Assembly (NCBI GenBank): GCA_949825045.1
Contig: OX463814.1
Coordinates: forward strand, 28,662,383 to 28,726,382
DNA from: Argyresthia goedartella
Lineage: Eukaryota; Arthropoda; Insecta; Lepidoptera; Argyresthiidae
Reading direction: 5' to 3'
Length of the DNA: 64,000 nt
Below, in pieces: positions 10,591 through 20,386 of this stretch. The notes under the pieces were generated by a model that worked only from the letters and a program-made list of their open reading frames with translations, was not told the DNA's origin and did not search any database. Both the position numbers and the translations under genes were made by a program. Each line of letters opens with the position of its first letter. The stretch's first letter is position 1.

Positions 10591-10836
10591 GACCCGAATG
10601 GCTGAGTCGGCAGCGCCCTACCCACAAAGCCAAGAGTCCCGGGCTCGAGTCCCGGTGGGAGCAAATATTTGTATTATGAAACCGGATGCTTGCATCCCAG
10701 TGATGGTCGCTCATCTATCATAATACCCATCTATATAAGCACGTGCATCGCTGCCCAGCACCCAAGATACAGAGAATCCCACTTTGGGGCCAGATCAATG
10801 TGTGCAAATAGTATCCAAGGTATTATTATTATTATG
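10591..10836 (+). mobile_element. tRNA-derived SINE, copy 1
   Basis: The head gacccgaatggctgagtcgg carries an A-box-like tggctgagtcgg and a B box gggctcgagtcccgg (about 10638-10652). A body follows with ataagcacgtgcatcgctgcccagcacccaagata and ends in an (ATT)n tail at 10820-10836. Copies 2 and 3 (13396-13638 minus; 63787-64000 plus) share head, body and tail. The 65-codon frame inside it is a by-product. Confidence 0.8.
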
Positions 10837-11519
10837 ATTAATTTCAATGATGTCATACAGCATTAATTTAGCGGGGTGCCAATAATGGCATCGATCCCTG
10901 AATTTATTTAGACAACACCGGCATTAAAATAATAAAACATCCGCGCCGAACCCGCCTTTTTACACCATCATTATTGAATTTCTACATACTGAGTATTACA
11001 AAAAATAACAAATTACAAGTTATGACTTGCTTACCCAGGACTTGAACAAAACTTATACTTAAAATTCCCAAGTCAAGTTTTTATTAATGTTAAGTGATGC
11101 AATACGTTACATTTCTGAATTCCCTAAACCTATCGACAATCTGTCAAGAAATACCAATTTATTACCGTTTTTCAAACATTGTGAACACTCCTATTTCTTG
11201 CCATGATGCAAGTAATTAACCAGAAGATAAACGACCTATATTTTATTATCTCGAATGATCATAAGAGTAACATTGTGATAGACTAAAATACTTTCTAATC
11301 AGCCATACATAGAGCTGAGTTTTGGCTAAATAGCTCTGGTCAATGTTTCTTTTAAGTCTAACAAAACTAATCGGTGCATATTTGTTTACAGTCAGCTTTT
11401 GTAACTACTTTATTATTTAAGTTATTCCCAACACTCCAACAAGGCCAACCAACAAATGAAATGAGCTACATTTCTTGTCCTTTATGATAATTTTGCATGC
11501 TTTTAGGTAAACAGTGCAT
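10837..11519. other. No gene recognised
   Basis: AT-rich sequence between the SINE and the second copy of LINE family A. No frame or repeat identified. Confidence 0.4.
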
Positions 11520-11789
11520 GTTGAGATCGTTACAACCTCTTCATCAGGCAGGAGGCGGCTGCAGCAGGGGTGCGTCTTAAAAAACTCAACCTGTGGAGAT
11601 ATGCTAGGGACCCCACACTGAAATACTCGACGAGTATAAAGGTAAAGAGCCGCTAAAAGAAGCTCCTACTGACAAGATACCCAAGCAATATGACTTCGAC
11701 GAAACGAATAAAATAAATCCCCCTCCCCTCCGGAGCAAGTGGTTGACTAAAAAGTGCAGCTTGTATAATTAAATCTAAATAATACCAAA

Positions 11790-12790
11790 ATGACGCACTT
11801 TACTGTCGATATCGTCGAGAAACTATTGGTGCAGTACCTAGCTCCCATTAAAACCCAAATTACGTGCCTTACCGCGACGATCAAGTGCTTTGAAGAACAA
11901 TTTTCTAGTGTTCAGGACTCGAGAATCAATGTACCGAACAAAATCCAAACACCGCAGAACACTACCGTACAAAGCGTGAACAAAACCTTGACGCCAGCAG
12001 AAACGCGCCAATCAGTGCCACTAAAAGGTACGTCTAACTACTATGGCATAACCATAGCACGTGAGAACCGACTCAATAATCGACAACAACAACGCACTGG
12101 CTCTAGACCATCTCTTCCATCCTTGAATGCACATAAACCAGCAACAAAGCAGACCTCATTGAGTAGTCCATCAGTAACAACACCACTAACGCCATCCATA
12201 GCAACACTCCAAACTCAGGCAAAAGTTACTCCGACTACAATGATAAAAAATCAGATCGAATCAGCAACACAAATGATACACTCAAACCGTGGATGGTTTG
12301 CGTGTATCATTTGTGTTGCTTATTTAATACAATTTTAATACAATCAGCACATAATGACGATACCCCATGGATAGAAGTAAAATCACGTAAACAACACCGA
12401 AGGAACACAAGGCACGTCATCAGAGGCGCACTGGACACTGAGCTGCAAACTGTCGAAAGGTTAAATAAAATCCACGCCTGCTTTTTTAGACCAGATACCA
12501 CCGAGAAGTCCATGGTAGGCTTCATGCAAAAAAAGAACCCATCTAACGGTTACAAAATAGAAAAATTCAAACTGAAACATGAACAATATGCTTCATTCGC
12601 AATCACGCTAACCGAGAGCAAACTCATGAACGCTGACAACTGGCGTCCGCGGACCGAGGTGAGCAAGTGGTTTCATCGCAGCAAGGGGCAAGCGAGGTGC
12701 TCGCCCGCCAACTCCGCGTCCCGCGCAGCTACCACTGACGCCCTCCCAGCGATCGGACAAGCCAGTTCTGCCGCTGCGTCAGGTCCCCCG
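11790..12790 (+). pseudogene. LINE ORF1 (gag-like), split by a hairpin
   Basis: An ATG at 11790 opens a frame whose first 160 codons are low in complexity: serine, threonine, proline and glutamine rich, with a short N-terminal region that may be a coiled coil. At 12263 a 19-bp inverted duplication shifts the frame. The downstream part (about 12357-12790) continues in another frame with W-I-E-V-K-S-R-K-Q-H-R-R-N, then K-I-H-A-C-F-F-R-P and L-K-H-E-Q-Y-A-S-F-A-I, matching copy 1. The product would be an RNA-binding gag-like protein. Its function is inferred from position in the element only. Confidence 0.6.
12263..12320. repeat. Perfect 19-bp hairpin inside ORF1
   Basis: Arms 12263-12281 and 12302-12320 are exact reverse complements. 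An inner 5-bp pair (12284-12288 with 12295-12299) extends the stem, leaving a 6-nt loop. It interrupts the LINE reading frame, so it arose after the ORF was functional or during copying. Confidence 0.85.
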
Positions 12791-12794
12791 CTGT

Positions 12795-13190
12795 ATAACA
12801 TGTCAATTGAGCAATATTGTGAAGTATCCGCTATAGAACTATTAGAATATAAGGCTTTAATTGTTTGCATTTATAGGACTAATCTTGTATGCGTTACTGA
12901 ATTTTTAGGGATACTAGATCGTCTTCTTGACGAGATAAATGACATAGGTAAGACCACAAGCTCGAAGCAAAAACAACTAAATGAGGTCGGTCTTGATGTC
13001 GCATCATTTCAGAAATGAAGTTGACTTCCCAACCCGTGTGACCGCAACGACTGCCGCCAGCCTCGATCATCTTTATGGCAACACCACAACCGGCATCGTC
13101 ATTCCGTGTCCTGTCGTCACTCACCTGAGCGACCACCTTTCCATGCATGCAGCACTCACCTGCATCGCGCAATATAAGGAATCGGCAACC
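12795..13190 (+). pseudogene. LINE endonuclease C-terminal part
   Basis: After the ORF1 segment the frame runs into E-V-S-A-I-E-L-L-E-Y-K and I-V-C-I-Y-R, which is the central strand of an AP-endonuclease-like domain, then stops at 13016. The neighbouring frame (12981 onward) continues with F-R-N-E-V-D-F-P-T-R-V and closes with T-H-L-S-D-H-L-S, the end of the domain. The N-terminal half with the catalytic glutamate is deleted. Confidence 0.65.
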
Positions 13191-13395
13191 GATGGATTAA
13201 AAAAAAAGACGATAATTAATTTAATCCTTTATTGTAAGGAATGGAAATTACAATTAAAACTTATGTCTGTATTCAATCGATGCTAGCATTGAAGTGAATC
13301 TAAAGTTAACAAAAGAAAAGGCACTAAAAATGGATAGAGTACAAAAGTATGTAGGTTACACGGGTTGCTTACGCTGCATAGGAAAATTACAGTGA

Positions 13396-13426
<31 letters not shown>

Positions 13427-13638
13427 TGGACACTATTGACACACATTGAACTAGCCCCAAACTAGGATTCCCTGTATCTTGAGTACGAGACAACGATACA
13501 CATACTTATATAGATAAATATCATACTTAGATAGATAAACAACCATGACTAGGGTACAAACATCCATTCTCATCAAACAAATATTTGCCCCCACCGGGAC
13601 TCGAACCCGGGACCTTAGGTTTCGTGGGCAGGGTCACT
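13396..13638 (-). mobile_element. tRNA-derived SINE, copy 2
   Basis: The minus strand reads the same head, body and (ATT)n tail as copy 1; the tail is the (aat)n run at 13396-13421 and the B box is the gactcgaacccggg stretch at 13601-13614. The first 20 or so bases of the head are lost at 13638. Confidence 0.8.
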
Positions 13639-13649
13639 AATACATAATA

Positions 13650-13975
13650 TACATACATTTAAAAAGAAAATAAAGGGTCTTCTAACAAACAAGGTTTATT
13701 ACAGTGTCGATGAATACCTCAGTGATGTTTTATAAAGATGGCGACAATGTATTATTTGCCAGATGCCTAATATAGTCATACATGTAGGTAATTAGTAATT
13801 CTACGCTATTTTTTATTGTTTATAATGTAATTAATACTTATAATGTAAATAATATTCATATGCCCTCCCATGGCAGAGCATAGAGACCCATCACTCAATG
13901 TCATTGATTAAGATCTACATATTACCTATGTTCCTGAATAAATGATTCTTTATCTTTATCTTTATCTTTATAATT
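13650..13975 (+). mobile_element. CR1-like LINE 3' end (family C, copy 1)
   Basis: The segment encodes the very end of an ORF2 (G-L-L-T-N-K-V-Y-Y-S-V-D-E-Y-L before a stop at about 13730), then a 3' untranslated region containing catatgccctcccatggcag (13858-13877), and ends in a (ctttat)n tail at 13953-13972. The minus-strand element at 30605-31420 shares the coding end and this 3' motif. The tail abuts the errantivirus LTR fragment. Confidence 0.75.
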
Positions 13976-14061
13976 AGTTACTACCTAAAACTATCACTAT
14001 ACAAGCGCAATGTCGTCATCCGACGTCTTCAGCAGATTCCGTGAATGCAGGGCATGTAACA
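13976..14061 (-). repeat. Partial 3' LTR of the errantivirus-like element
   Basis: On the minus strand the LTR starts at 14061 with TG, directly after the purine-rich tract at 14062-14074 (cttcgcggggagg when reverse complemented). Only 86 bp remain before the LINE family C tail. No second LTR survives in the window to confirm its length. Confidence 0.5.
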
Positions 14062-14171
14062 CCTCCCCGCGAAGATCAGTGACTATTTTAGTGAAAATGA
14101 AAATGTCTCTGGAGTGGCGTTTCTAGCCTTGATTTTTGGTATGGCTTTTCTAGCCGTTTTCCAGGGTCTTC

Positions 14172-14891
14172 CTATAGAGGATACGATGTAGACTCCGTTT
14201 CAGGATTCGATGTACTGCGTATAGTGTAGTAGCGGCGGCTGATCAAGATTACTGCGATTAGAGTTACACAGTAGAATATCACTTAGAATGGTTTGGTCGT
14301 GTGATAAAGTGTTTCAAAAGTTAGCTGGTCCAGTTGCAGAGGCGGTTGAAGCAGTATTTTGTTCTCAGCGTTATGAACTCCTCTCAGGTTGATAGAGTTT
14401 AGTTTGATATGTGGTACAGGGATGGTTTGTGACGGGAAAACTATTACTATCTGTTTGCCTGAAAATTATGATCCTGGCTTAATGATATTGTAATATTCTC
14501 TCAGTTCCAAATCCAAAATCTGATCTGGTTTATATATTGTACCAAGCCTATCTAACATATTTCTTAAAGTATCTATATTAAGCATAGAACGATGTGGGCT
14601 CGATGCACGTATAAAAGCTAATATATCTTCTATTCTAAGTAACTCTAAGGATAGGTCATCGATACTTTCACTTATAATAGATAACATCTGGGCAAACTTT
14701 GCGTACTTTAAAAGGTTATTCTCTGCGTAGGCATTTCTGTCCAAAAGTAACATTAAAGTTTCGTTAATTTTGGCTTGGTTATATGCTATGTGGGACAGAA
14801 TAGTGGTATGTTGAGACATCCACTCATTATTGATACTAATGCGTTCGTTTTGTTCGTTAATTTCTGATAACATCTTATTCTGATTGCCTTC
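14172..14891 (-). pseudogene. Errantivirus-like env, 3' part (C-terminal half)
   Basis: The frame from 14891 to 14466 encodes a heptad-rich, asparagine/leucine-rich ectodomain stretch typical of baculovirus F-like insect envelope proteins. After the stop at 14466 the similarity continues in a second frame with a hydrophobic segment of about 14 codons at 14241-14282, followed by R-R-Y-Y, a plausible transmembrane anchor and short tail, ending at 14172. The 5' half lies at 19979-20375, beyond the BEL insertion. The target duplication of the BEL element accounts for the split without loss of bases. Other frameshifts would inactivate it anyway. Confidence 0.65.
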
Positions 14892-14896
14892 AAGTA
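14892..14896. repeat. Target site duplication AAGTA, left
   Basis: Five bases directly before the left BEL LTR, identical to 19974-19978 directly after the right LTR. Confidence 0.9.
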
Positions 14897-15442
14897 TGTT
14901 CGATTCCAAATCGATATTCGATCGATGGTTTCGGAACGGCCATTTTGAATTTGACGTTGCTGCCAACCTTGCAGTTTTTGACAACTGACAGACGAAAGCC
15001 CTCGCAATGTAAACGCGTTTTGGATAGGGTATTGAAATTAAATCGCAGTCCATCTGGAATGTATTCGAGGTTCCCTCAGGATTGTCTATATAGCTGAGTG
15101 TGTTGTGGTTCCCCGAACCAGATAAAGTTCGCATTTACGTGGCCGATTGGTTTTTACCACGTAACATAACCTGTGTTGGAACACTGTGCTGATCGAGGCT
15201 GGCCCGCCAGTCACACAGGAGGTTGGCTGAAGAACCTGTCTACCAAGAAGAGCCTAGGGTGCACCCGGGCCTTGCAGAGAGACAGGAGGTTGACGGGACC
15301 GAAGCACAGACCAGGTTAGATCGAACCCAATCATTTTAGCTCGGTGAATCGCCGACGTTCAAACTTCTTGGCAACTGATCGCTACGCTACCTCGTAGCTG
15401 ATGGGCCCCTACGAGGTCATTAGGTGCCGAGAAGCCTGAAAA
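14897..15442 (+). repeat. BEL 1 left LTR
   Basis: 546 bp, beginning TGTTCGATTCC and ending CCTGAAAA where the right copy ends CCTGAACA. A possible TATA box (ctatatag) lies near 15088. Three differences from the right LTR were counted. Confidence 0.9.
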
Positions 15443-15982
15443 TTTTGGTAGCTAGAGCGTGGCTTCCTGAGATTTGCAGCCGTCAAGGGCTCCAGGAAGA
15501 CACGATTTGAGACTATCAATCTGTAGGTATAGGCGGTTATTAGATAACTTGGTTGTGTTCCTATATCCACATAGATTGGTAGTATTGTAAGCTATAGGTC
15601 TATTGCTGGTAGTAGACAGACAGATATTGAGTTGAAATTTGCATTGAAGTACCAGTTAGTCAATCTATTAGTGGTCTAGTAATGCTAATGAATGTTTTGG
15701 TTAACATAGGTAGTTACATCTATTGATAGCAGGCTATTACATTGTTTTCAGTTATAGCAATTTATAACTTGAACTAATATTGACTATCTGTGTGTGTTGT
15801 AGTGATAAAGGGAAACTAAATTGTTATTTACAGAATTTATATAGATATAAAACTCGGTTCCTATTGTTTAAGGAAATCAACATTGTTTAAGTTATAGTTT
15901 AGGGTTCCCTCGTTTGGGTTATAGACTGGAGGGTCCAATAAAATTGAGTTACTGCAAATTGTGAGTAAGTATCGTTCCGATC
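15443..15982 (+). other. BEL 1 leader with primer binding site
   Basis: Directly after the LTR, tttTGGTAGCTAGAGCGTGG (TGG at 15446) is placed like a tRNA primer binding site. BEL 2 has TGGTAGC at the same spacing, so the primer tRNA may end in GCTACCA. The remaining 520 bp before gag show no gene. Confidence 0.55.
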
Positions 15983-17787
15983 ATGTCGTTATCTGAAATC
16001 CAGAAGGGTGTTTCTAAGGAACTCAGATGGTTTTCCTCCGCACACGGTCTGATAGACCGTTTAGATAGGCATGATGTGGTATTGGAGCGGTCTATGGACG
16101 TTAAGGAACGTTACAATAGGGTGCTCGAATTGTCCGCGCAGGCGGAATCAGTTGATGGTTGCGCACCTGACAGGCTGTCACGGTTGCTAGGGGATGTCGA
16201 CCAATGTATGGAGATGGCAGCTGCTATCACGCAGAAGGCTGCGGACATACGTAGACAGCGCGAGTCCAGCCATGGTGGTGACATTGAAGCACCTCTGCCG
16301 CTTCAGGGTTCAGGGTTCAGGTTACCGGCCATAACTATGCCTACTTTTGACGGCGTGTCCGGTGAATGGATGAGCTTCATCAATCTGTTCGACAGTTTGG
16401 TGCACATGCGATCGACATTACCAAGTCTGTCAAGATGGCTCAGCTGGTGGCAGCATTGAGGGGTGAGCCTAGGGAGCTGGTCGCTCATTTGACAGTTACG
16501 GAGGGTAACTATGAAACGGCCAGACAAATGTTGGTCAGACGTTACCATAACAAACGGAGGTTGGCCGATGCCCAACTGAACCGTTTGTTTAGTATCCCGG
16601 TTGTGAACAAGGTCGGGGCCATACAGACGGAGGTTTTGAACCCGTTGTTGTCCGTCACCAAGGCTCTAGAGAATCTTGGACTTCCGGTTGGTGAATGGTC
16701 GTACCTACTGCTGTACATAGTACTTTCCCGCCTACCCGCTGACGTGCAGACTCGTTTCGAACAGTCTCACGGGAGGTCGGCCGAGGACCTGCCCGCCTTC
16801 TCCAACTTGGTCGGATTCTTGGAAGAGGAGGCTCGACGGGCAGAGAATTTGGGGTTGACGGTCACCCATCCTTCGGAGCCACAGAGAGCTGCCGGGAGCG
16901 CTGTGAGTAGGGGCCCTCCGACGAGGAAGGACCGCACCAACCGGCAGTCGTATGGGACTGTGAGTGCATTGACCCCACCTAGTGAGACCTGCCCATGTTG
17001 TAGGCAGATTGGCCATGCTGTGGCCAATTGCAATAAGTTCGGGGAACTTAGGGCTCAGGGACGGCACCGGATGGCCAAGCAGCGGAGCTGGTGTTTCCTG
17101 TGCCTCGGGCCACACATGGCTAGGGACTGCACGCGCACAAAAATGTGCGGATATTGTGGTGGGGCCCACAACAATCTGTTGTGCATGAACCGGTCCGGCC
17201 AACAGCCACCACAGGGCCGTACCCAGGGTGACACGGCATGGGGCCCTGAGAATTCGTTTGCGACTCGGAGCGCAACTCAGGGGCCAACGTCCCCACGTCC
17301 ACAGGGCCGTACCCAGGGTGACACGGCATGGGGCCCTGAGAATTCGTTTGCGACTCGGAGCGCAACTCAGGGGCCAACGTCCCCACGTGCACAGGGCAGT
17401 ACTTGGGTGCAGGGCCGCACTCAGGGTCATCACATGGGGGGCCCTGAGTTTTCGGTTGCGACTCAGCATCCGACCCAGCGGGACATTGGGTGTGTTGAGC
17501 AGGCCGTAACGGGCGGGTGGCATGGGACACCTTCGAGCTATGCGGGTGCGGTTCGGACGCCGCCTCAGATGTCGCCCCGCTCGTCGCCTCGTCCTCGTCG
17601 GTCACATGTGATGTCCCCCCCGCTCATGGAGCGGCCACGGTTGAATTCACGCCCACCCCCCTTTAAGGGGAATCGTAGGTTGGGAATGGAACCGGCGCGT
17701 GGGCCATTTGTACAATGGGACCCGCTGGCGTATAGCTGCATACCTGATCGGTTACAGGCACAGTGGGGCCCCGGGGGTCCTCACTAG
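15983..17787 (+). pseudogene. BEL 1 gag (one frameshift)
   Basis: An ATG at 15983 opens an N-terminal domain (to about 16400) that aligns with BEL 2 gag from 41946. A small indel near 16405-16411 moves the reading into the frame that runs to the TAG at 17785. Further on are the conserved capsid-like region (A-A-L-R-G-E-P, F-S-I-P, L-S-R-L-P), and three cysteine-rich motifs at 16990-17180 (C-P-C-C-x6-H-x4-C; C-F-L-C-x4-H-x4-C; C-G-Y-C-x3-H-x4-C). These knuckles package RNA in this family. Near the C-terminus is a 30-residue tandem repeat. Gag would form the particle. The TAG end is in frame with pol. Confidence 0.85.
17211..17390 (+). repeat. 90-bp tandem repeat in BEL 1 gag
   Basis: Units 17211-17300 and 17301-17390 are almost identical and encode a 30-residue repeat beginning Q-G-R-T-Q-G-D-T-A-W-G. 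A degraded third unit follows to about 17470. The length is a multiple of three, so the frame is kept. BEL 2 has a similar glycine/proline/arginine-rich tail but without this exact repeat. Confidence 0.9.
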
Positions 17788-19395
17788 GAATTTGCGGCCC
17801 AACCATTGGTTGCCCCCCAACCGGAGACGGTGGTGTCACCGATCGCCTCTGTGCTTGTTTGGGATTTGGCGGGCAACCCAACATACGTTCGCGCCCTATT
17901 AGATTCTGGAGCTCAGGGCTGCATTGTATCGAATGATTTAGCAAAATGGTTGGGCCTCATAAATAATGTATCGCTGCCGAGGAAATTGGTCCCTGCTGGG
18001 GATTACAGGGCAACCCTTCACGGGTTTTGTGATGCCTCTGAACGAGGGTTTGCGGCAGCGGTTTATTTGCGAACCGTCACTTCCACCGGGGAGGTCGACG
18101 TGCGTTTGGTTTTGGCAAAAAGCAAGGTAGCGCCTATTCGGACAAGGATGACGATTCCAAAACTGGAACTGTCCGGGGCTGCTCTTTTGACCAAACTTTT
18201 GAATCACACTCTAACAGTGTTGCGTGGGTCAGTGGGTTTGGAGGATACGGTGTACGCGTGGACGGACAGCCAGATTGTTTTGTGCTGGCTGAAGGCTTCG
18301 GTCCATAACTTAGAGGTTTTTGTTGCGAACCGTGTCTCCCAGATTGTGTCGTCTGAGGTCCCACTGACCTGGAGACATGTACCAGGAGAATTGAACCCGT
18401 CTGATTGTGCATCCAGGGGATGTCGGGCTCCTGAACTCGTTAGACACCATTTGTGGTGGGGACCACCCTGGCTTGAATCGGAATGGCCCCACAGCCATTT
18501 AGTAGTATCTTCGGATCATGGCCCCAGAGCGGCCGTGCATGTTACCCAGAAGGGGCAATACAAGGCGTACCTATGTGTGTTTGTTTGTTTATCCACCAAG
18601 GCGGTACATCTCGAGCTCGTTGCTGATCTCTCGACAGAGGCTTTCATTGCTTGTTTGGATAGGTTTGTTTCTCGAAGGGGACTTCCAACTTTGATCCGCT
18701 CTGATAACGGCACTAACTACATCGGTGCGGAACGATGCTTACGAGAGATAGTCAACTTTTTGAATGTAAATAAAGTGGATATTGGAACGGCCCTCTCCCG
18801 TCGGGGTATACAGTGGACCTTCAGCCCACCGAGTTGCCCCCACTGGGGTGGGATTTTTGAGGCCGTAGTTAAGTCAGCTAAGACGCACTTGGGGCGTATA
18901 GTAGGTCAGACCGCGCTGACTTTTGAGGAGCTCGCGACATTGTTTTGTAAGATCGAGGCCGTTCTCAATTCGCGACCGTTGTATCCGCTCAGCTCGGATC
19001 CAAATGACCTGGAGGCTCTGACCCCAGGCCATTTCTTGATAGGACAGCCACTTAACGCGTTGCCCGAGCACCCCTTCGAGGGAGTGAAATTGTATCGGTT
19101 GTCAAGGTATCAGATGTTGCAGCAGTTTACTCAGAATTTCTGGAAGCGTTGGTCGCTCGAGTATCTGCATATCTTACAACAGCGCCTTAAGTGGACTGAC
19201 AAAACCAGCCCCCCTAGTGTTGGTGACCTGGTTCTGGTTAAGGATGCTAACCTACCGCCACTACGTTGGCGCAGGGGGCGCATTGTTAACTTGTTCCCTG
19301 GCAAGGACGGGACCCCCCGGTCTGCGGAGCTTCTAGTAGGAGGCTCGGTTCTAAAACGAGCGGTAGCAACGTTGTCTCGGCTGCCCGTAGATTAG
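17788..19395 (+). CDS. BEL 1 pol with internal deletions (protease, RNase H, integrase part)
   Basis: The frame continues from gag after TAG. Protease D-S-G-A-Q lies at residue 33 counted from 17806. The sequence then jumps to RNase H with a complete acidic set: D76 in F-C-D-A-S-E, E121 in L-E-L, D154 in T-D-S-Q and D200 in N-P-S-D. The whole RT is missing. After RNase H a second deletion removes the integrase zinc finger and first catalytic aspartate; D300 (R-S-D-N-G-T) and E352 (G-G-I-F-E) remain, followed by the BEL-type C-terminal domain. Both joints keep the frame open to the stop at 19393. The product cannot copy or integrate DNA by itself. Confidence 0.88.
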   Translation, partial: EFAAQPLVAPQPETVVSPIASVLVWDLAGNPTYVRALLDSGAQGCIVSNDLAKWLGLINNVSLPRKLVPAGDYRATLHGFCDASERGFAAAVYLRTVTSTGEVDVRLVLAKSKVAPIRTRMTIPKLELSGAALLTKLLNHTLTVLRGSVGLEDTVYAWTDSQIVLCWLKASVHNLEVFVANRVSQIVSSEVPLTWRHVPGELNPSDCASRGCRAPELVRHHLWWGPPWLESEWPHSHLVVSSDHGPRAAVHVTQKGQYKAYLCVFVCLSTKAVHLELVADLSTEAFIACLDRFVSRRGLPTLIRSDNGTNYIGAERCLREIVNFLNVNKVDIGTALSRRGIQWTFSPPSCPHWGGIFEAVVKSAKTHLGRIVGQTALTFEELATLFCKIEAVLNSRPLYPLSSDPNDLEALTPGHFLIGQPLNALPEHPFEGVKLYRLSRYQMLQQFTQNFWKRWSLEYLHILQQRLKWTDKTSPPSVGDLVLVKDANLPPLRWRRGRIVNLFPGKDGTPRSAELLVGGSVLKRAVATLSRLPVD

Positions 19396-19427
19396 GGGAC
19401 AGGTAGGTGCCTGTCCGGGCGGGTGAT
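19396..19427 (+). promoter_or_regulatory. BEL 1 hairpin and polypurine tract
   Basis: Between the pol stop and the LTR lies ggacagg-taggtg-cctgtcc, a 7-bp stem with 6-nt loop, followed by gggcgggtga, the likely polypurine primer for plus-strand synthesis. BEL 2 has the same stem with a different loop. Confidence 0.6.
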
Positions 19428-19973
19428 TGTTCGATTCCAAATCGATATTCGATCGATGGTTTCGGAACGGCCATTTTGAATTTGACGTTGCTGCCATCCT
19501 TGCAGTTTTTGACAACTGACAGACGAAAGCCCTCGCAATGTAAACGCGTTTTGGATAGGGTATTGAAATTAAATCGCAGTCCATCTGGAATGTATTCGAG
19601 GTTCCCTCAGGATTGTCTATATAGCTGAGTGTGTTGTGGTTCCCCGAACCAGATAAAGTTCGCATTTACGTGGCCGATTGGTTTTTACCACGTAACATAA
19701 CCTGTGTTGGAACACTGTGCTGATCGAGGCTGGCCCGCCAGTCACACAGGAGGTTGGCTGAAGAACCTGTCTACCAAGAAGAGCCTAGGGTGCACCCGGG
19801 CCTTGCAGAGAGACAGGAGGTTGACGGGACCGAAGCACAGACCAGGTTAGATCGAACCCAATCATTTTAGCTCGGTGAATCGCCGACGTTCAAACTTCTT
19901 GGCAACTGATCGCTACGCTACCTCGTAGCTGATGGGCCCCTACGAGGTCATTAAGTGCCGAGAAGCCTGAACA
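19428..19973 (+). repeat. BEL 1 right LTR
   Basis: 546 bp, beginning TGTTCG and ending AACA, followed by AAGTA. Differs from the left LTR at three positions. Confidence 0.92.
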
Positions 19974-19978
19974 AAGTA
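19974..19978. repeat. Target site duplication AAGTA, right
   Basis: Five bases after the right BEL 1 LTR, identical to 14892-14896. Confidence 0.9.
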
Positions 19979-20380
19979 ACTTAATCGCATCATTATACGT
20001 TTCTGCGTCCATATAGTCCAGATATCCAGTAATACTTTTAATTATTGAACCTAATCCGTCTATTAGACTTCTTTTTGTGCGACTTGGCTCTAAACTTTTT
20101 AACTGTGGCATTGATTTTGATAATTTATGGGAAAGATAAAGGATCTGAAATTCATAAATGGAAAAGGTTTGGTTATCAAGTCAGTTTCTAAAGTATTGTA
20201 GTTGAGCCTATGGAGTCAAGTTTTTCTTCGATGTCAGATAATTGAAAGTACTGTAGAAATGTATGGTAGTGAGTTATTAGAGTAATTTTTCCTAATTTGA
20301 ATGGTAAAACTCTAGGTCCATCGTCCAAGCTCTCAAGTCTTATCTCGTGAGCTTGCGTCAGCTGTGTCGTCAGTCCCAGT
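19979..20380 (-). pseudogene. Errantivirus-like env, 5' part (N-terminal half)
   Basis: Read on the minus strand from about 20380, a hydrophobic N-terminus (L-L-G-L-T-T-Q-L-T) leads into a surface domain, then after a frame change to R-T-K-R-S at 20067-20082, a furin-type cleavage site, followed by L-I-D-G-L-G-S-I-I-K, the fusion-peptide region of baculovirus F-like envelope proteins. The frame is cut by BEL 1 at 19978 and resumes at 14891. No start codon is evident; env of errantiviruses is usually expressed from a spliced RNA. Internal frameshifts make it non-functional. Confidence 0.7.
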
Positions 20381-20386
20381 AGTATC

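Larger units (their letters stand above)
11520..13290 (+). mobile_element. LINE family A, copy 2 (internally deleted)
   Basis: This copy has a 5' untranslated stretch, an ORF1 starting at 11790, and the C-terminal part of the endonuclease, directly joined so that the endonuclease N-terminus seen in copy 1 (1630-1870) is missing. RT is absent. The two copies are therefore complementary remnants of one family. An inverted duplication at 12263-12320 breaks ORF1. Confidence 0.7.
14897..19973 (+). mobile_element. BEL/Pao retrotransposon 1 (5,077 bp, non-autonomous)
   Basis: Two 546-bp LTRs flank an interior with gag and a shortened pol. The element is bounded by a 5-bp target duplication AAGTA. 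The LTRs differ at only 3 positions by eye, so the insertion is young. Pol lacks RT and the first part of integrase. It lies in antisense to the errantivirus env it interrupts. Confidence 0.92.

Noticed and set aside
10591..10665. tRNA gene at the SINE heads (also 26083-26150 and 63787-63860)
   Set aside because: A and B boxes are present but acceptor and anticodon stems do not form, and a SINE body follows.
14466..15134. 222-codon minus frame taken as one gene
   Set aside because: It is a chance fusion: the first half is BEL 1 LTR read backwards (also seen at 19665-19351), the second half is env of the older element.
16732..17523. 263-codon open frame antisense to BEL 1 gag
   Set aside because: It mirrors the GC-rich and repeated part of gag, shows no domain, and gag on the other strand is clearly the coding strand.
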